Positions 15,812-24,675 of a stretch of DNA of 64,000 nucleotides are shown here, in pieces. This DNA comes from an uncultured Aquimarina sp. GTDB taxonomy: Bacteria; Bacteroidota; Bacteroidia; Flavobacteriales; Flavobacteriaceae. Each line of letters begins with the position of its first letter. The first letter of the stretch is position 1. A program made the position numbers and the translations under genes. The DNA lies in assembly GCA_947496355.1 (NCBI GenBank), contig CANMCO010000007.1:186001-250000 (forward strand), written 5' to 3'. The notes beneath the pieces are model-generated. The model was given only the letters and a program-made list of their open reading frames with translations. It did not search any database and was not told the origin of the DNA.

Positions 15812-16717
15812 TCAGCCTTTATTTGTTTTTTGAAATTGCCCGGGTGTCAAGCCTTCAGAGCTTTTAAAAAATTTAGTGAAGTATGAAGTATCATTGAATT
15901 TTAAGAAGTTGGCCACCTCAGAAACAGTCATATCTGTTGAAAGAAGTAAAGATTTAGCTTCAAGAATCGTACGATTCTTAATCAATTGACCAGCAGTTTT
16001 TCCAGTATGTTTTTTAAGTGTATTGCTTAAGTGATTTGGGTGGGTATGAAGAGTATCTGCAAAATCATTGACAGAGAAAATGTGTTCAGCTTTGTTTGAT
16101 GCAATATCATAAAAATGTTTTTCTAAGGCAGTATTAAAATCAATAACTAATCGTGTGTCGGGTTTTTCTTCTGTTTCTTCATATAATTCTTGATGCAATT
16201 TTTGGGATTCGTTCAGTATAATATAAAGTTGATACCAACAGTTGTCTAGTTGAGAGGCTATAAAATAGTCATATAATTGTGTAATAAGTAGAGTAAATTT
16301 TTGAAGTAATGCTCCTTCAAGCTGAAATTTTTGATTTCCTTTTAAACTATAAAAAGGATAATCATTAAAATGATTGGGCAATTTGGTATTGGTAGTAAAT
16401 TCATCGGTAAAAATACAGACAAAGCCTTTCCAGTTGTTTTTGTTTCGTTTATAATACCTTAAGTGTTGTGGTCCAAGAAAATAGAGTGAACCAGGACACA
16501 TATGATAGTCACGAAGTCCAATTTTATAATCGGCTTCTCCGTCGAGTAATAAAATAACTACATATGTATTGCTGCGAAAAATAGCAGTTTCGTTAATCTG
16601 AGTCTCTGGCGCATCCTCAAAACGATGAATCTGGAAATGCTCATGTCCGGGCGTAACTGTTTTAAGACCTCTAAGCAAAGTAGCAATATCTTTAAAAACA
16701 ACAATTTCTTTACTCAT
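15812..16717 (-). CDS. AraC family transcriptional regulator
   Basis: 301 aa. The N-terminal cupin-like domain (about 1-185) is followed by the AraC DNA-binding domain: first motif VNDFADTLHTHPNHLSNTLKK, second motif TVSEVANFLKFNDTSYFTKFFK, closing GLTPGQFQKTNKG. Three promoters just downstream of the gene, each driving a small minus-strand operon, carry the same 21-bp direct repeat, so this regulator is the best candidate to control 12239-15683. It is divergent from the ECF sigma gene. Confidence 0.93.
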   Translation of the reverse strand: MSKEIVVFKDIATLLRGLKTVTPGHEHFQIHRFEDAPETQINETAIFRSNTYVVILLLDGEADYKIGLRDYHMCPGSLYFLGPQHLRYYKRNKNNWKGFVCIFTDEFTTNTKLPNHFNDYPFYSLKGNQKFQLEGALLQKFTLLITQLYDYFIASQLDNCWYQLYIILNESQKLHQELYEETEEKPDTRLVIDFNTALEKHFYDIASNKAEHIFSVNDFADTLHTHPNHLSNTLKKHTGKTAGQLIKNRTILEAKSLLLSTDMTVSEVANFLKFNDTSYFTKFFKSSEGLTPGQFQKTNKG

Positions 16718-16800
16718 AGATTAAAAATATAGATTTTGAATGAGACAAATCGTTAGAAGAATTGTAAATTATCAATGTATGGCTATTACCTCAAAACAAA

Positions 16801-16832
16801 GTTGTCACACATTCAAAAGTATTACATCTAAG
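16801..16832 (+). promoter_or_regulatory. ECF-type promoter of the sigma-factor gene
   Basis: GTTGTCACA (16801-16809) and ACATCTAAG (16824-16832) separated by 14 nt, 15 bp before the sigma ATG. The same two blocks at the same spacing precede the next operon (17780-17811). Such pairs are the usual sign of an autoregulated ECF sigma factor. Confidence 0.65.
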
Positions 16833-16847
16833 TCTTAAACATATATT

Positions 16848-17726
16848 ATGGAAAATCCATTTTTAAGGGAATATATAGGTGATGTGACAGATATTCAGCT
16901 AGTTAATGAAGCCAAATCGGGTAATAAAAAGTCATTGGAGGTCTTAATTTTAAAGCATCAACCATACATATATAACATTGCATGGAAGATGGTGCGAAAT
17001 CCAACCGATGCAGAAGATCTAACTCAGGAAGTAAACATCAAAATCATTACCAAACTTTCTCAGTTTGAAGGGAAAAGCGCTTTCAGGACTTGGTTATACA
17101 GAATCGTTGCAAACCATTTTTTGATGTCTAAACGTAAGACTTCGGGTACTGTTCTTAATAGTTTTGATAGTATGGAGCAGGCATTGGACGGTACGCCCGA
17201 TGCTCCCTTAACGGAATTAGAGCAGGTCGAAAACAAACAGGTGATAAGAGAGATGAACTATATGTGTATGAGTGGAATGCTATTATGTTTGACCAAAGAA
17301 CAACGGTTAACATTTATTTTAGGAGAGATGTTTAATGCAGATCATACTATTGGTTCTGAAATTTTGGGAATTTCCAAGGACAATTTTAGAAAAAGACTTT
17401 CCCGCGCAAGAGCAGATATATTTAACTTCATGAACAATAAGTGTGGTTTGGTCAATAAGAGTAATCCATGTCGTTGTCACAAAAAAGTAACCTATGCTAT
17501 CAAAGGCAAGGCTATCGATAGTAAAAATCTCCTTTTTAACCGTTCAGAATATTCTAAATTCAGAATTATTGTAAAGCCTAAAGCAGATCTTATGATGGAA
17601 TATATCGATGAAAAGTACAGCGAATTATATCAAAAACTTCCTTTTAAAAAAGACTTTAATAAAAAGACGGTTCTACAAGATATCGTTAATGACGAACACA
17701 TCAAAAACCTAATGAATCTTAATTGA
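16848..17726 (+). CDS. ECF-type RNA polymerase sigma factor with Cys-rich C-terminal extension
   Basis: 292 aa. Sigma region 2 spans about 25-95 (YIYNIAWKMVRNPTDAEDLTQEV, then FEGKSAFRTWLYRIVANHF); region 4 spans about 140-195 (LTKEQRLTFILGEMF ... ILGISKDNFRKRLSRAR). Normal ECF factors end there; this one continues for about 95 residues with a metal-binding-like motif CGLVNKSNPCRCHKK (Cys199, Cys208, Cys210, His211). No anti-sigma gene is adjacent, so the extension may do the regulation. The promoter motif shared with the following START/DinB operon argues that it drives itself and that operon. Confidence 0.9.
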   Translation: MENPFLREYIGDVTDIQLVNEAKSGNKKSLEVLILKHQPYIYNIAWKMVRNPTDAEDLTQEVNIKIITKLSQFEGKSAFRTWLYRIVANHFLMSKRKTSGTVLNSFDSMEQALDGTPDAPLTELEQVENKQVIREMNYMCMSGMLLCLTKEQRLTFILGEMFNADHTIGSEILGISKDNFRKRLSRARADIFNFMNNKCGLVNKSNPCRCHKKVTYAIKGKAIDSKNLLFNRSEYSKFRIIVKPKADLMMEYIDEKYSELYQKLPFKKDFNKKTVLQDIVNDEHIKNLMNLN

Positions 17727-17745
17727 AAAAAAACCTTTAAAAAAT

Positions 17746-17774
17746 GCCCGAACTAACTGTTCGGGCTTTTTTTT
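17746..17774 (+). terminator. rho-independent terminator after sigma gene
   Basis: Perfect 8-bp GC-rich stem GCCCGAAC / GTTCGGGC, 5-nt loop, then eight T. Confidence 0.9.
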
Positions 17775-17779
17775 GCAAA

Positions 17780-17811
17780 GTCGTCACAGTTCTTTCTTTC
17801 GCACATCTAAG
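17780..17811 (+). promoter_or_regulatory. ECF-type promoter of the START/DinB operon
   Basis: GTCGTCACA (17780-17788) and ACATCTAAG (17803-17811), 14 nt apart, matching the sigma gene's own promoter in 17 of 18 positions of the two blocks while the spacer is unrelated. Confidence 0.65.
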
Positions 17812-17834
17812 ATGTAAATGCAAAATATAGTATT

Positions 17835-18338
17835 ATGAAAATTCAACAAACTATTAGTGTAGAAGCACCCGCCCAGAAGATATGGGAAGTGCTTTGGGAT
17901 CAATATGACCGGGCCTGTGATTGGGCTAGTACAGTAAACCATTCCGAAAAAAGGAAGGTGTCTGATTCAAAATATACTGGACGTAGCTGCCATTCGACCT
18001 GGGGAGAGATTAGTGAGATAGTGGATAATGTAGATGAGAAAAACATGACCTATACCTATCACGCCGATGGACTCCCTTCAATGATGAGGAAAGCCAAAAA
18101 TACTTGGAAAGTATACCCCAAGAGTGTGAATACCTCAGAAGTTTCTATTGATTTAGAGATAGTGTTAGCTCCTGTTCCAAAAGCATTGATGAGTTGGATG
18201 ATAGTGCCAAGGATGAAAAAAGATATCATTCAAACATTAGTAGATTTAAGATATTTTGTGGAAACCGGTCAGCAAACTTCAGCAAAAATTAAGTCGGATA
18301 TAAAATACTTTAAAAAGAATCCTGTAAAAGCCTTCTAA
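17835..18338 (+). CDS. SRPBCC/START-like protein, cytosolic
   Basis: 167 aa without signal peptide. Starts with the family strand MKIQQTISVEAPAQKIWEVLWD, has the YTGRSCHSTWGEISEIVDNVDEKNMTY middle and ends with a long helix (MKKDIIQTLVDLRYFVETG). It is a ligand-binding helix-grip domain of the polyketide cyclase type. It resembles the exported protein 19021-19641 in the same operon (both have LRYFVETG/LKHYVETG at the end of the last helix), so the two are probably paralogs. First gene behind the ECF promoter. Confidence 0.82.
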   Translation: MKIQQTISVEAPAQKIWEVLWDQYDRACDWASTVNHSEKRKVSDSKYTGRSCHSTWGEISEIVDNVDEKNMTYTYHADGLPSMMRKAKNTWKVYPKSVNTSEVSIDLEIVLAPVPKALMSWMIVPRMKKDIIQTLVDLRYFVETGQQTSAKIKSDIKYFKKNPVKAF

Positions 18339-18355
18339 ACATAAATACATAGAAA

Positions 18356-18958
18356 ATGAAATCAATTAATACAAAATCCTTGCTATTACTAATGATATCC
18401 TTATCAATGATATCATGCAATATGCAAACAAAAGAACCGAAAACTGTCGAAAAAGAAGTAATCAAAGAAATCTATAAACCAATGGATATACAAGTTTTAA
18501 AATCTCAATATGATCTGCACGCAGGTCTGTTTTCAAAAAACCTGAATGGTATAACCGATACTGAAGCAAATAAACGAATCAATAATGCAAATAGTTTGGC
18601 ATGGATTGTAGGACATACGCTTAATATTCAAAATAACCTTTCTATGCTATTGGGGGTGGAGACGCAAAATCCATACGCAGAACAATTTGCATTTGGAAAA
18701 AAGTTTGATCCTAATGCTCAATATCCTTCATTGTCAAAAATGATATCCGACTGGGATATTTTATCTCCTAAGATTTCTGAAGCTCTTGGTAAATTGACTC
18801 AGGAACAGTTGGATGCAAAGGCACCATTTCCGATTCCTTTTCCCGAACAAACTATGAGAGGTTTATATGCTTTCCAAATGCATCATCTGGGATATGAATT
18901 CGGACAAATTGGATTATACCGTAAGTTCCTAGGGAAATCATCATTTAGTTATCAATAA
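18356..18958 (+). CDS. DinB-like four-helix lipoprotein
   Basis: 200 aa. The lipoprotein signal ends LSMISC (Cys21). The mature chain shows the DinB/YfiT pattern: LKSQYDLHAGLFSKNLNGIT, then SLAWIVGHTLNIQNNLSML, then a final helix FQMHHLGYEFGQIGLYRKFLG, with His residues at the three metal positions (in DLH, VGH and HHLGYE). DinB proteins bind a metal and often act as thiol-dependent transferases, but usually in the cytosol; this one is membrane-anchored outside. Middle gene of the ECF-controlled operon. Confidence 0.8.
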   Translation: MKSINTKSLLLLMISLSMISCNMQTKEPKTVEKEVIKEIYKPMDIQVLKSQYDLHAGLFSKNLNGITDTEANKRINNANSLAWIVGHTLNIQNNLSMLLGVETQNPYAEQFAFGKKFDPNAQYPSLSKMISDWDILSPKISEALGKLTQEQLDAKAPFPIPFPEQTMRGLYAFQMHHLGYEFGQIGLYRKFLGKSSFSYQ

Positions 18959-19020
18959 AACTTAACATACACTGAGCTTGTGGAAGTGTAAAACACCTCT
19001 ATAACATAAATATAAAAACT

Positions 19021-19641
19021 ATGAAAACAACAATGAAAACATTGGTTGCGAGTATTGTATTGGCAATATTTAGCATTTCAGGATTCTCCCAGAGCATGTC
19101 AAAAAAGTATAAAACCCTTAAAGTGGAAACCAAAATTAATGCTTCGGCAGAACGTGTTTGGGAAGCTATGGTTTTGGATTACGGAGAAATAGCTAATTTT
19201 TCACCATACATTTATGCATCAAATTATATAAGTGGATCAATAAAAGGAGAAAAAGGAGCAAAGCGCAAATGCAGCTTTAATGAAAAAGGAACACGTTGGA
19301 CCCATGAACGTATCGTAGAAATTGATAATTCAGCAATGGTAATGCGTAATATTGTAATCGATGCAGAAAAATTCCCATTAGATATGGATAATTCTCAGGC
19401 GTTTTATCGGGTAAAGGACAATGGAGATGGAACTGCTACGGCGTCTTACGAGTTTCAGTTCAGGACTAAACCTGCTTTTATGGGAACTATTGCAAAGGGA
19501 AGTTTTCGTAAAACTTTAGCCGGTACTTTGGTAGGTTTAAAGCACTACGTTGAGACAGGAGAAAAAGTAAATGCTGAAAATGGTAAGTATAAAGCAATCA
19601 AAAAGAAATATCCAAAAGCAACTCTAGTCAAAACCAGATGA
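19021..19641 (+). CDS. exported SRPBCC/START-like protein
   Basis: 206 aa with a signal peptide (MKTTMKTLVASIVLAIFSISGFSQ). SRPBCC pattern: KTLKVETKINASAERVWEAM, GEKGAKRKCSFNEKGTRWTHERIVEID, and a last helix FRKTLAGTLVGLKHYVETG, followed by a Lys-rich tail. Probable paralog of 17835-18338. Third gene of the operon; the hydrophobic-ligand role is inferred from the fold only. Confidence 0.8.
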   Translation: MKTTMKTLVASIVLAIFSISGFSQSMSKKYKTLKVETKINASAERVWEAMVLDYGEIANFSPYIYASNYISGSIKGEKGAKRKCSFNEKGTRWTHERIVEIDNSAMVMRNIVIDAEKFPLDMDNSQAFYRVKDNGDGTATASYEFQFRTKPAFMGTIAKGSFRKTLAGTLVGLKHYVETGEKVNAENGKYKAIKKKYPKATLVKTR

Positions 19642-19670
19642 AAGCATAAACCAAAGATTTTATATAAAAA

Positions 19671-19697
19671 AACTCGCATGTATTTGCGAGTTTTTTT
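19671..19697 (+). terminator. rho-independent terminator
   Basis: AACTCGCA / TGCGAGTT stem with a 6-nt loop and a run of T; ends the START/DinB operon. Confidence 0.88.
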
Positions 19698-20037
19698 GTT
19701 CTTTCATATTTGACTTGAATTCAATGATAGTGAATATTAATGTTTTGACTCTGGTCATGCAGAACTACTTTTATGGATCTTTTTATGTTTTATAGAAATC
19801 ATAATTTACTTAAACGTTTGCGAAAAAAGGAACATTCTATTTTATTTTTAATTAAATTATTGATAATCAATATATTATATTATTTTTTTGAAGAAAAAAT
19901 ATTTTTTCAACAGTATTTTTATAAGACTATCGTTGTATGCTAAAACCTTACTTTTTTTGAATGAGGTTTTATAAAAATTAATTTAGATCCATCAAAATTC
20001 ACAAAAAACAATCAATTAATAATTTAAAACAGTCAGT
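19698..20037 (+). promoter_or_regulatory. 340-bp upstream region of the susC operon
   Basis: AT-rich, no frame. It contains a LacI-type palindrome at 19809-19822, the 16-bp palindrome GAAAAAATATTTTTTC at 19893-19908 and a hairpin with AAAACCT / AGGTTTT arms (19942-19970), possibly in the leader. I cannot place a clear TAnnTTTG box. Confidence 0.5.
19809..19822. promoter_or_regulatory. LacI-type operator candidate upstream of susC
   Basis: CTTAAACGTTTGCG with the central palindrome AAACGTTT typical of LacI-family sites. Related sites are at 46007-46020 and 55263-55276; the only LacI gene of the window is at 43664-44698. Confidence 0.45.
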
Positions 20038-23000
20038 ATGAAAAATAACTTACTAAGGATTCTTTTTATAGGAATCTTTTTGATGGTAAGTAACACTTAT
20101 TCACAGAGTGTTTCGGGAATAGTTACTGGAGAAAATGGGATTCCAGTCCCAGGAGCAAATGTAATTGTTAAAGGAACCAATAACGGAGCATCTACAGATT
20201 TTGATGGTAATTATACCATAGATAATGTACAACAAGATGCTGTCTTGATTTTTAGTTATGTTGGTTTTTTAACTCAAGAGATTCCAGTAGCCGGACGAGC
20301 TGTGTTAAATGTTACTTTAATTTCAGATGCTCAGGCATTGGATGAGGTTATTATCTTAGGGTATGGCCAGGTTCAAAATAAAAGAACTTTGACCACTGCG
20401 GTGTCAACTATATCTCCAGACCAAATAGAAGAATTACCAATTCAAAGGGCAGAGGCAGCTTTACAAGGAACCGCTCCTGGTGTGGTCGTTTCCCAAACTT
20501 CTGGTTCTCCAGGTTCTGCATTGACGGTTAGGATAAGAGGGGTTGGTTCTCCAAATGTTTCACAACCTTTGTATATCGTTGATGGATTGCAAGTGCCTAA
20601 TCTAGAGTACCTCAATCCAAATGATATAGGAAAATTATCCATTCTTAAAGATGCAGCTTCTGCTGCTATATACGGATCTAGAGGTGGAAATGGAGTAGTT
20701 CTAATAGAAACGAAAAAAGGAAGAAGAAATAGGTCAAAACCAGATATTTCTGTAAGAGGATTTTATGGTTTCCAAAGCTTGGGTAACAAACCTGATCTTA
20801 TGGGTAAAGATGAATATATTGATTATTACAATGCTGGTGTTGCGTCTGCCGGCGGAAACCTTGCACAAGGGTTTAGAGGAGCGTTTACAGATGCAGAGCG
20901 TGCATTACTGCCTGATACCGATTGGTACGAAGTGCTTTTTGACGAGGCACCAATACAAGATATCCATGTTTCTTTATCAGATGGTTCAGAGAAAATAGCA
21001 TATTCTGTTTCGGGTGGTTCTTTTGATCAAGAGGGAATAGTAGGAGGAGAAGGTAAATCAGAGTTTAATAGAAGAAATATACGTGGTAGCTTAAGCGGAG
21101 ATATCACTAAAAACCTAACCGTTGATCTTACAGCAGACTATCAAAAGGTACAACGGTATTTTTTAAGCGAAAATAATGGAGGACCAGGAAATGCATTAAT
21201 GAATTTTATTACTGCACTTCCTCCAATTTACCCTGTTTTTGCAGAAAGCGGAGAAATCTTTAATCCGGGAAGGCAAAACCCTAATCCTTCATATAGAGGA
21301 GTACCACTTAATGTACTTGGGGCGGTTACTAACCCAATATGGAGTATTGCAATTCAAAACAATGAAGCAGCACAAGAAATATCGGTGTTGGGTGGATCCT
21401 TAAATTGGGAGCCAGTAAAAGGTTTAAATATTAGAGGTACATACTCATCTTTTGGTTTATCTGCATTAAACAGAAGTTTTACGCCAACAATATCCATACC
21501 TACACAAATATTCAATAGTGGACCATTTGGAAATTACTCAGAATTTACTACAAAATTTGAGAATAGACAATGGGGTGCAATTGTAGAATACACTTTTGAA
21601 AGTTTAGCAGAAAAAAATCATTATCTTAAAGTTCTAGGTGGACATGAAATTGTGGACAACAGATTAACTAATGGGAATTTAGTATCAGACCCCGGAGAAT
21701 TTTTCACCAACGATTTTGACTCAGTTAATTTTGGGTTATCCTTGGATCCTTCAGATGCACTATTGACGCCTTTACGAGTGCAAGAAGTTTCTTTGGTATC
21801 TTATTTTGGAAAGATAGATTATAATTATAGAGAAAAATATTTGTTAAGTGCCACATTAAGAAATGACCAATCATCAAACTTTGGAGAAAATTATCGTTCT
21901 GGTTGGTTCCCTTCTGCATCAGCAGGATGGGTTGTTTCAGAAGAAAACTTTCTGCGTAATTCTGAGTTGATTGATCTATTAAAATTTAGAGCAAGTTGGG
22001 GTATTAGTGGTAACGATGCCTCTCCCAGAGCATTGGCCTTTGCAGCTTCTGCAAATGCTGCTGCGGGATATGGTGGAGCGCCTGGTATTGTACTTACAGG
22101 TTTGGCTAATCCCGATCTTAAATGGGAAGAATTAGATCAAATTAATTTTGGTCTCGATTTAAATGCATTTAATAATGCCTTGGGGTTAACAGTAGAATAT
22201 TATACAAAAGACTCTAGTGATGTATTGCTTTTAGGAGATACACCGCTTACTTCAGGACTTGATCCATCTGTAGTGAATATTGCAAATGTAAAGAATGAAG
22301 GTTTCGAGGTATTGTTATCATATAGGGATGTGTATAAAAACGGGTTTTCATGGAATGCTTCTGTAAATGTTGGATTCAATGAGAATGAAGTAACCGGTTT
22401 GGGTAACAAAGGGCAAGCTATCGGAGGAGGATTTACAGCTCCGTTGTTTGCAGATAACATCACATTAACCGCCGTAGGCGAACCCATTTCTAGTTTTTAT
22501 GGTTTCCAGGTAGAAGGAATTGATGCTGCGGGAAATTTATTATTTGCTGACTTGGATGACAGCGGTAATGATAAAACAAGGCCTAATGCCGAGGATAAAA
22601 CATTTATAGGAGATCCTTTTCCGGATTATACTTACGGAATAAATTTAGGCGCTAATTACAAAGGGTTTGATTTTTCTACATTTTTATTTGGATCCCAAGG
22701 AAATGATATTTTTGATGCTACTATCCGTTATGATGCAATCGGATCAAATAGACCTGTTTCATACTCAGAAACAGGAGCCCCAAGAAGTTTGGCAGCAACC
22801 AGTATAACTAATGGAGAAAACCTAGTTTCAGATTTTCACGTAAAAGACGGATCTTTTCTAAAAGTAAAAAATATTTCCATTGGATATAGTCTCCCTGATA
22901 GTGCAATAAGTGCAATCGGAGCAGAAAAAGTGCGCATTTATGTTTCAGGACAAAATGTATTTACGTTTACCGATTACGACGGAGTAGATCCAGAAATCGG

Positions 23001-23097
23001 AGAAAACACTATCAATAGCTCTTTAGATATTGGTATTGATAGAGGGTTTTATCCTCAACCAAGACAATTTTTATTAGGTTTTGAATTTAACTTTTAA
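20038..23097 (+). CDS. SusC/RagA-type TonB-dependent outer-membrane glycan transporter
   Basis: 1019 aa. Signal peptide (about 1-22), then a carboxypeptidase-regulatory-like domain (about 24-105: VSGIVTGENGIPVPGANVIVKG), then the plug domain (about 110-230: RAEAALQGTAPGVVVSQTSGSPGS, PLYIVDG, SILKDAASAAIYGSRGGNGVVLIETKKG) and a 22-strand barrel ending in Phe (FLLGFEFNF). SusC proteins import oligosaccharides released at the surface, powered by TonB. No sigma/anti-sigma sensor extension is present. The next gene is the SusD partner, 8 bp downstream, so the pair heads a polysaccharide utilization locus. A LacI-type palindrome lies 216 bp upstream of the start codon. Confidence 0.97.
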   Translation: MKNNLLRILFIGIFLMVSNTYSQSVSGIVTGENGIPVPGANVIVKGTNNGASTDFDGNYTIDNVQQDAVLIFSYVGFLTQEIPVAGRAVLNVTLISDAQALDEVIILGYGQVQNKRTLTTAVSTISPDQIEELPIQRAEAALQGTAPGVVVSQTSGSPGSALTVRIRGVGSPNVSQPLYIVDGLQVPNLEYLNPNDIGKLSILKDAASAAIYGSRGGNGVVLIETKKGRRNRSKPDISVRGFYGFQSLGNKPDLMGKDEYIDYYNAGVASAGGNLAQGFRGAFTDAERALLPDTDWYEVLFDEAPIQDIHVSLSDGSEKIAYSVSGGSFDQEGIVGGEGKSEFNRRNIRGSLSGDITKNLTVDLTADYQKVQRYFLSENNGGPGNALMNFITALPPIYPVFAESGEIFNPGRQNPNPSYRGVPLNVLGAVTNPIWSIAIQNNEAAQEISVLGGSLNWEPVKGLNIRGTYSSFGLSALNRSFTPTISIPTQIFNSGPFGNYSEFTTKFENRQWGAIVEYTFESLAEKNHYLKVLGGHEIVDNRLTNGNLVSDPGEFFTNDFDSVNFGLSLDPSDALLTPLRVQEVSLVSYFGKIDYNYREKYLLSATLRNDQSSNFGENYRSGWFPSASAGWVVSEENFLRNSELIDLLKFRASWGISGNDASPRALAFAASANAAAGYGGAPGIVLTGLANPDLKWEELDQINFGLDLNAFNNALGLTVEYYTKDSSDVLLLGDTPLTSGLDPSVVNIANVKNEGFEVLLSYRDVYKNGFSWNASVNVGFNENEVTGLGNKGQAIGGGFTAPLFADNITLTAVGEPISSFYGFQVEGIDAAGNLLFADLDDSGNDKTRPNAEDKTFIGDPFPDYTYGINLGANYKGFDFSTFLFGSQGNDIFDATIRYDAIGSNRPVSYSETGAPRSLAATSITNGENLVSDFHVKDGSFLKVKNISIGYSLPDSAISAIGAEKVRIYVSGQNVFTFTDYDGVDPEIGENTINSSLDIGIDRGFYPQPRQFLLGFEFNF

Positions 23098-23105
23098 AAA
23101 AAGCG

Positions 23106-24653
23106 ATGAAAATGAAAGAGTTTTATCAATTAAAATATATAAAAGCAGGGGTTGTTATAGTAATGATAATGACAACAATAATGTCCTGCAATACAGATGA
23201 TTTTTTAGAAAAAGAACCTGTTACAGAGATAACGGCAGAAAACGCATTTACTAGAGAGAAAGATGTTTTGGCATCCTTATCAGCAGTATACGATCCTTTA
23301 CAATGGCAGTTTGTAAACGGTTCTCATACGTTTCCACAGATGTTTCAAAGTATTCGTTCAGATGATGAACATTCTCAACAAGCCGCATTTTGGGCAATTG
23401 GTGCTAATTTTGATCAATTTAATACAATTTTACCAAATAATGCAAGTGTTGCAGGGGTATGGAGTAAGTGGTATCAAGGAATCGCTAGAGCTAACTTTAC
23501 TATTAAATTAGCTAATGAATTTCCAAGATTTGAAACCGAAGGAATAAAAGATAGAATTATAGGTGAGGCAAAATTTTTAAGAGGACTATACTATTTTGAA
23601 TTAGTTAGACTTTTTGGAGGAGTGCCTATTTTTACTGAGCCTGTTATAACTACGGAAGACGAGTTGTTTAAACCAAGATCTACAGTAGCCCAGGTTTATG
23701 AGCAAATAGAAGAAGATCTTAGAGATGCTGTTCAATTGCTTCCTAGAAAAGGTGAAACAGATGTTTGGAGAGCGACCTCTGGTGCAGCCTTAGGTATATT
23801 GGCAAAAGCACACTTGTATCAGAAAGAATATCCTGAGGTAGTTCAATATACCGAAGAAATAATGACTCATGGATATGCTCTTGAAGAGAATTTTGGAGAT
23901 AATTTTAAACTAAATAATGAATTTGGAAAAGAATCTCTTTTTGAAATCAATTATGTAGATGGTTTAGTTGGTGGTGGTTTTGAAACTCCAACACCAATCC
24001 AGGAAGGTTCTGGTTCATGGAAATTTATGTTCATGTTTATCGATAGTTATGAGTCTTTTGGTAATATGCTTCCGCGTAGATCTCTGGTAGAGTTCTTTGA
24101 TGATAGTGATACCAGAAAAGAAGCTACTTTTATTTTACCTGGTTCTAGAACATTTTCCCCAGGATTAGAAGCAAGAGGATGGGATCCTGCTCCGGCTAGT
24201 TTTCCATTTGCGATAGGAAATGATGCCATGAGCAGAAAGTATTTCTTAACATTTGAGGAAGTAGAAGGATTATTGTCTCCATTTCAATCTCCTTTGAACG
24301 AAAAAGTCCTACGCTATGCAGATGTATTATTAATGCATGCAGAAGCTTCTCTTATGGGAGGTGGAGGTGATGGAGCCAATTCTTTCCAACAGGTTATCGA
24401 TAGAGCATATGGGCCGGGTAATCCTGCAGCTCCTGCGTATGATCTTCAAGGTGTAAAAGATGAGCGAAGAAGAGAATTAGCTACAGAAGGATGGAACAGA
24501 TTTACCGATCTGGTACGATGGGGAGACGCCAAACAAGCCTTAGATGCTGTCGGAAAGACTTTTACCGTAGATAGAGATGAATTATTGCCAATTCCTTCAG
24601 TTGAAATAGCAATATATCCTCCAGGCATGCTACAGCAAAACTTAGGTTATTAA
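23106..24653 (+). CDS. SusD/RagB-type surface glycan-binding lipoprotein
   Basis: 515 aa. Lipoprotein signal ending TTIMSC (Cys about 29), followed by the SusD N-terminal pattern (NTDDFLEKEPVTEITAENAF). TPR-like helices carry the family segments IIGEAKFLRGLYYFELVRLFGGVPIF and KVLRYADVLLMHAEA, and the C-terminus has ERRRELATEGWNRFTDLVRWG and LLPIPSVEI. It sits as a lid on the adjacent SusC barrel and delivers glycan to it. Substrate specificity cannot be read from the sequence; genomic context suggests a beta-1,3-linked glucan or xylan. Confidence 0.96.
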   Translation: MKMKEFYQLKYIKAGVVIVMIMTTIMSCNTDDFLEKEPVTEITAENAFTREKDVLASLSAVYDPLQWQFVNGSHTFPQMFQSIRSDDEHSQQAAFWAIGANFDQFNTILPNNASVAGVWSKWYQGIARANFTIKLANEFPRFETEGIKDRIIGEAKFLRGLYYFELVRLFGGVPIFTEPVITTEDELFKPRSTVAQVYEQIEEDLRDAVQLLPRKGETDVWRATSGAALGILAKAHLYQKEYPEVVQYTEEIMTHGYALEENFGDNFKLNNEFGKESLFEINYVDGLVGGGFETPTPIQEGSGSWKFMFMFIDSYESFGNMLPRRSLVEFFDDSDTRKEATFILPGSRTFSPGLEARGWDPAPASFPFAIGNDAMSRKYFLTFEEVEGLLSPFQSPLNEKVLRYADVLLMHAEASLMGGGGDGANSFQQVIDRAYGPGNPAAPAYDLQGVKDERRRELATEGWNRFTDLVRWGDAKQALDAVGKTFTVDRDELLPIPSVEIAIYPPGMLQQNLGY

Positions 24654-24675
24654 TAGAAAATTTAAACGAATTAAA

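Noticed and set aside
19893..19908. Palindrome GAAAAAATATTTTTTC as an operator
   Set aside because: Pure A/T runs in an AT-rich promoter give such palindromes by chance; no second copy seen.
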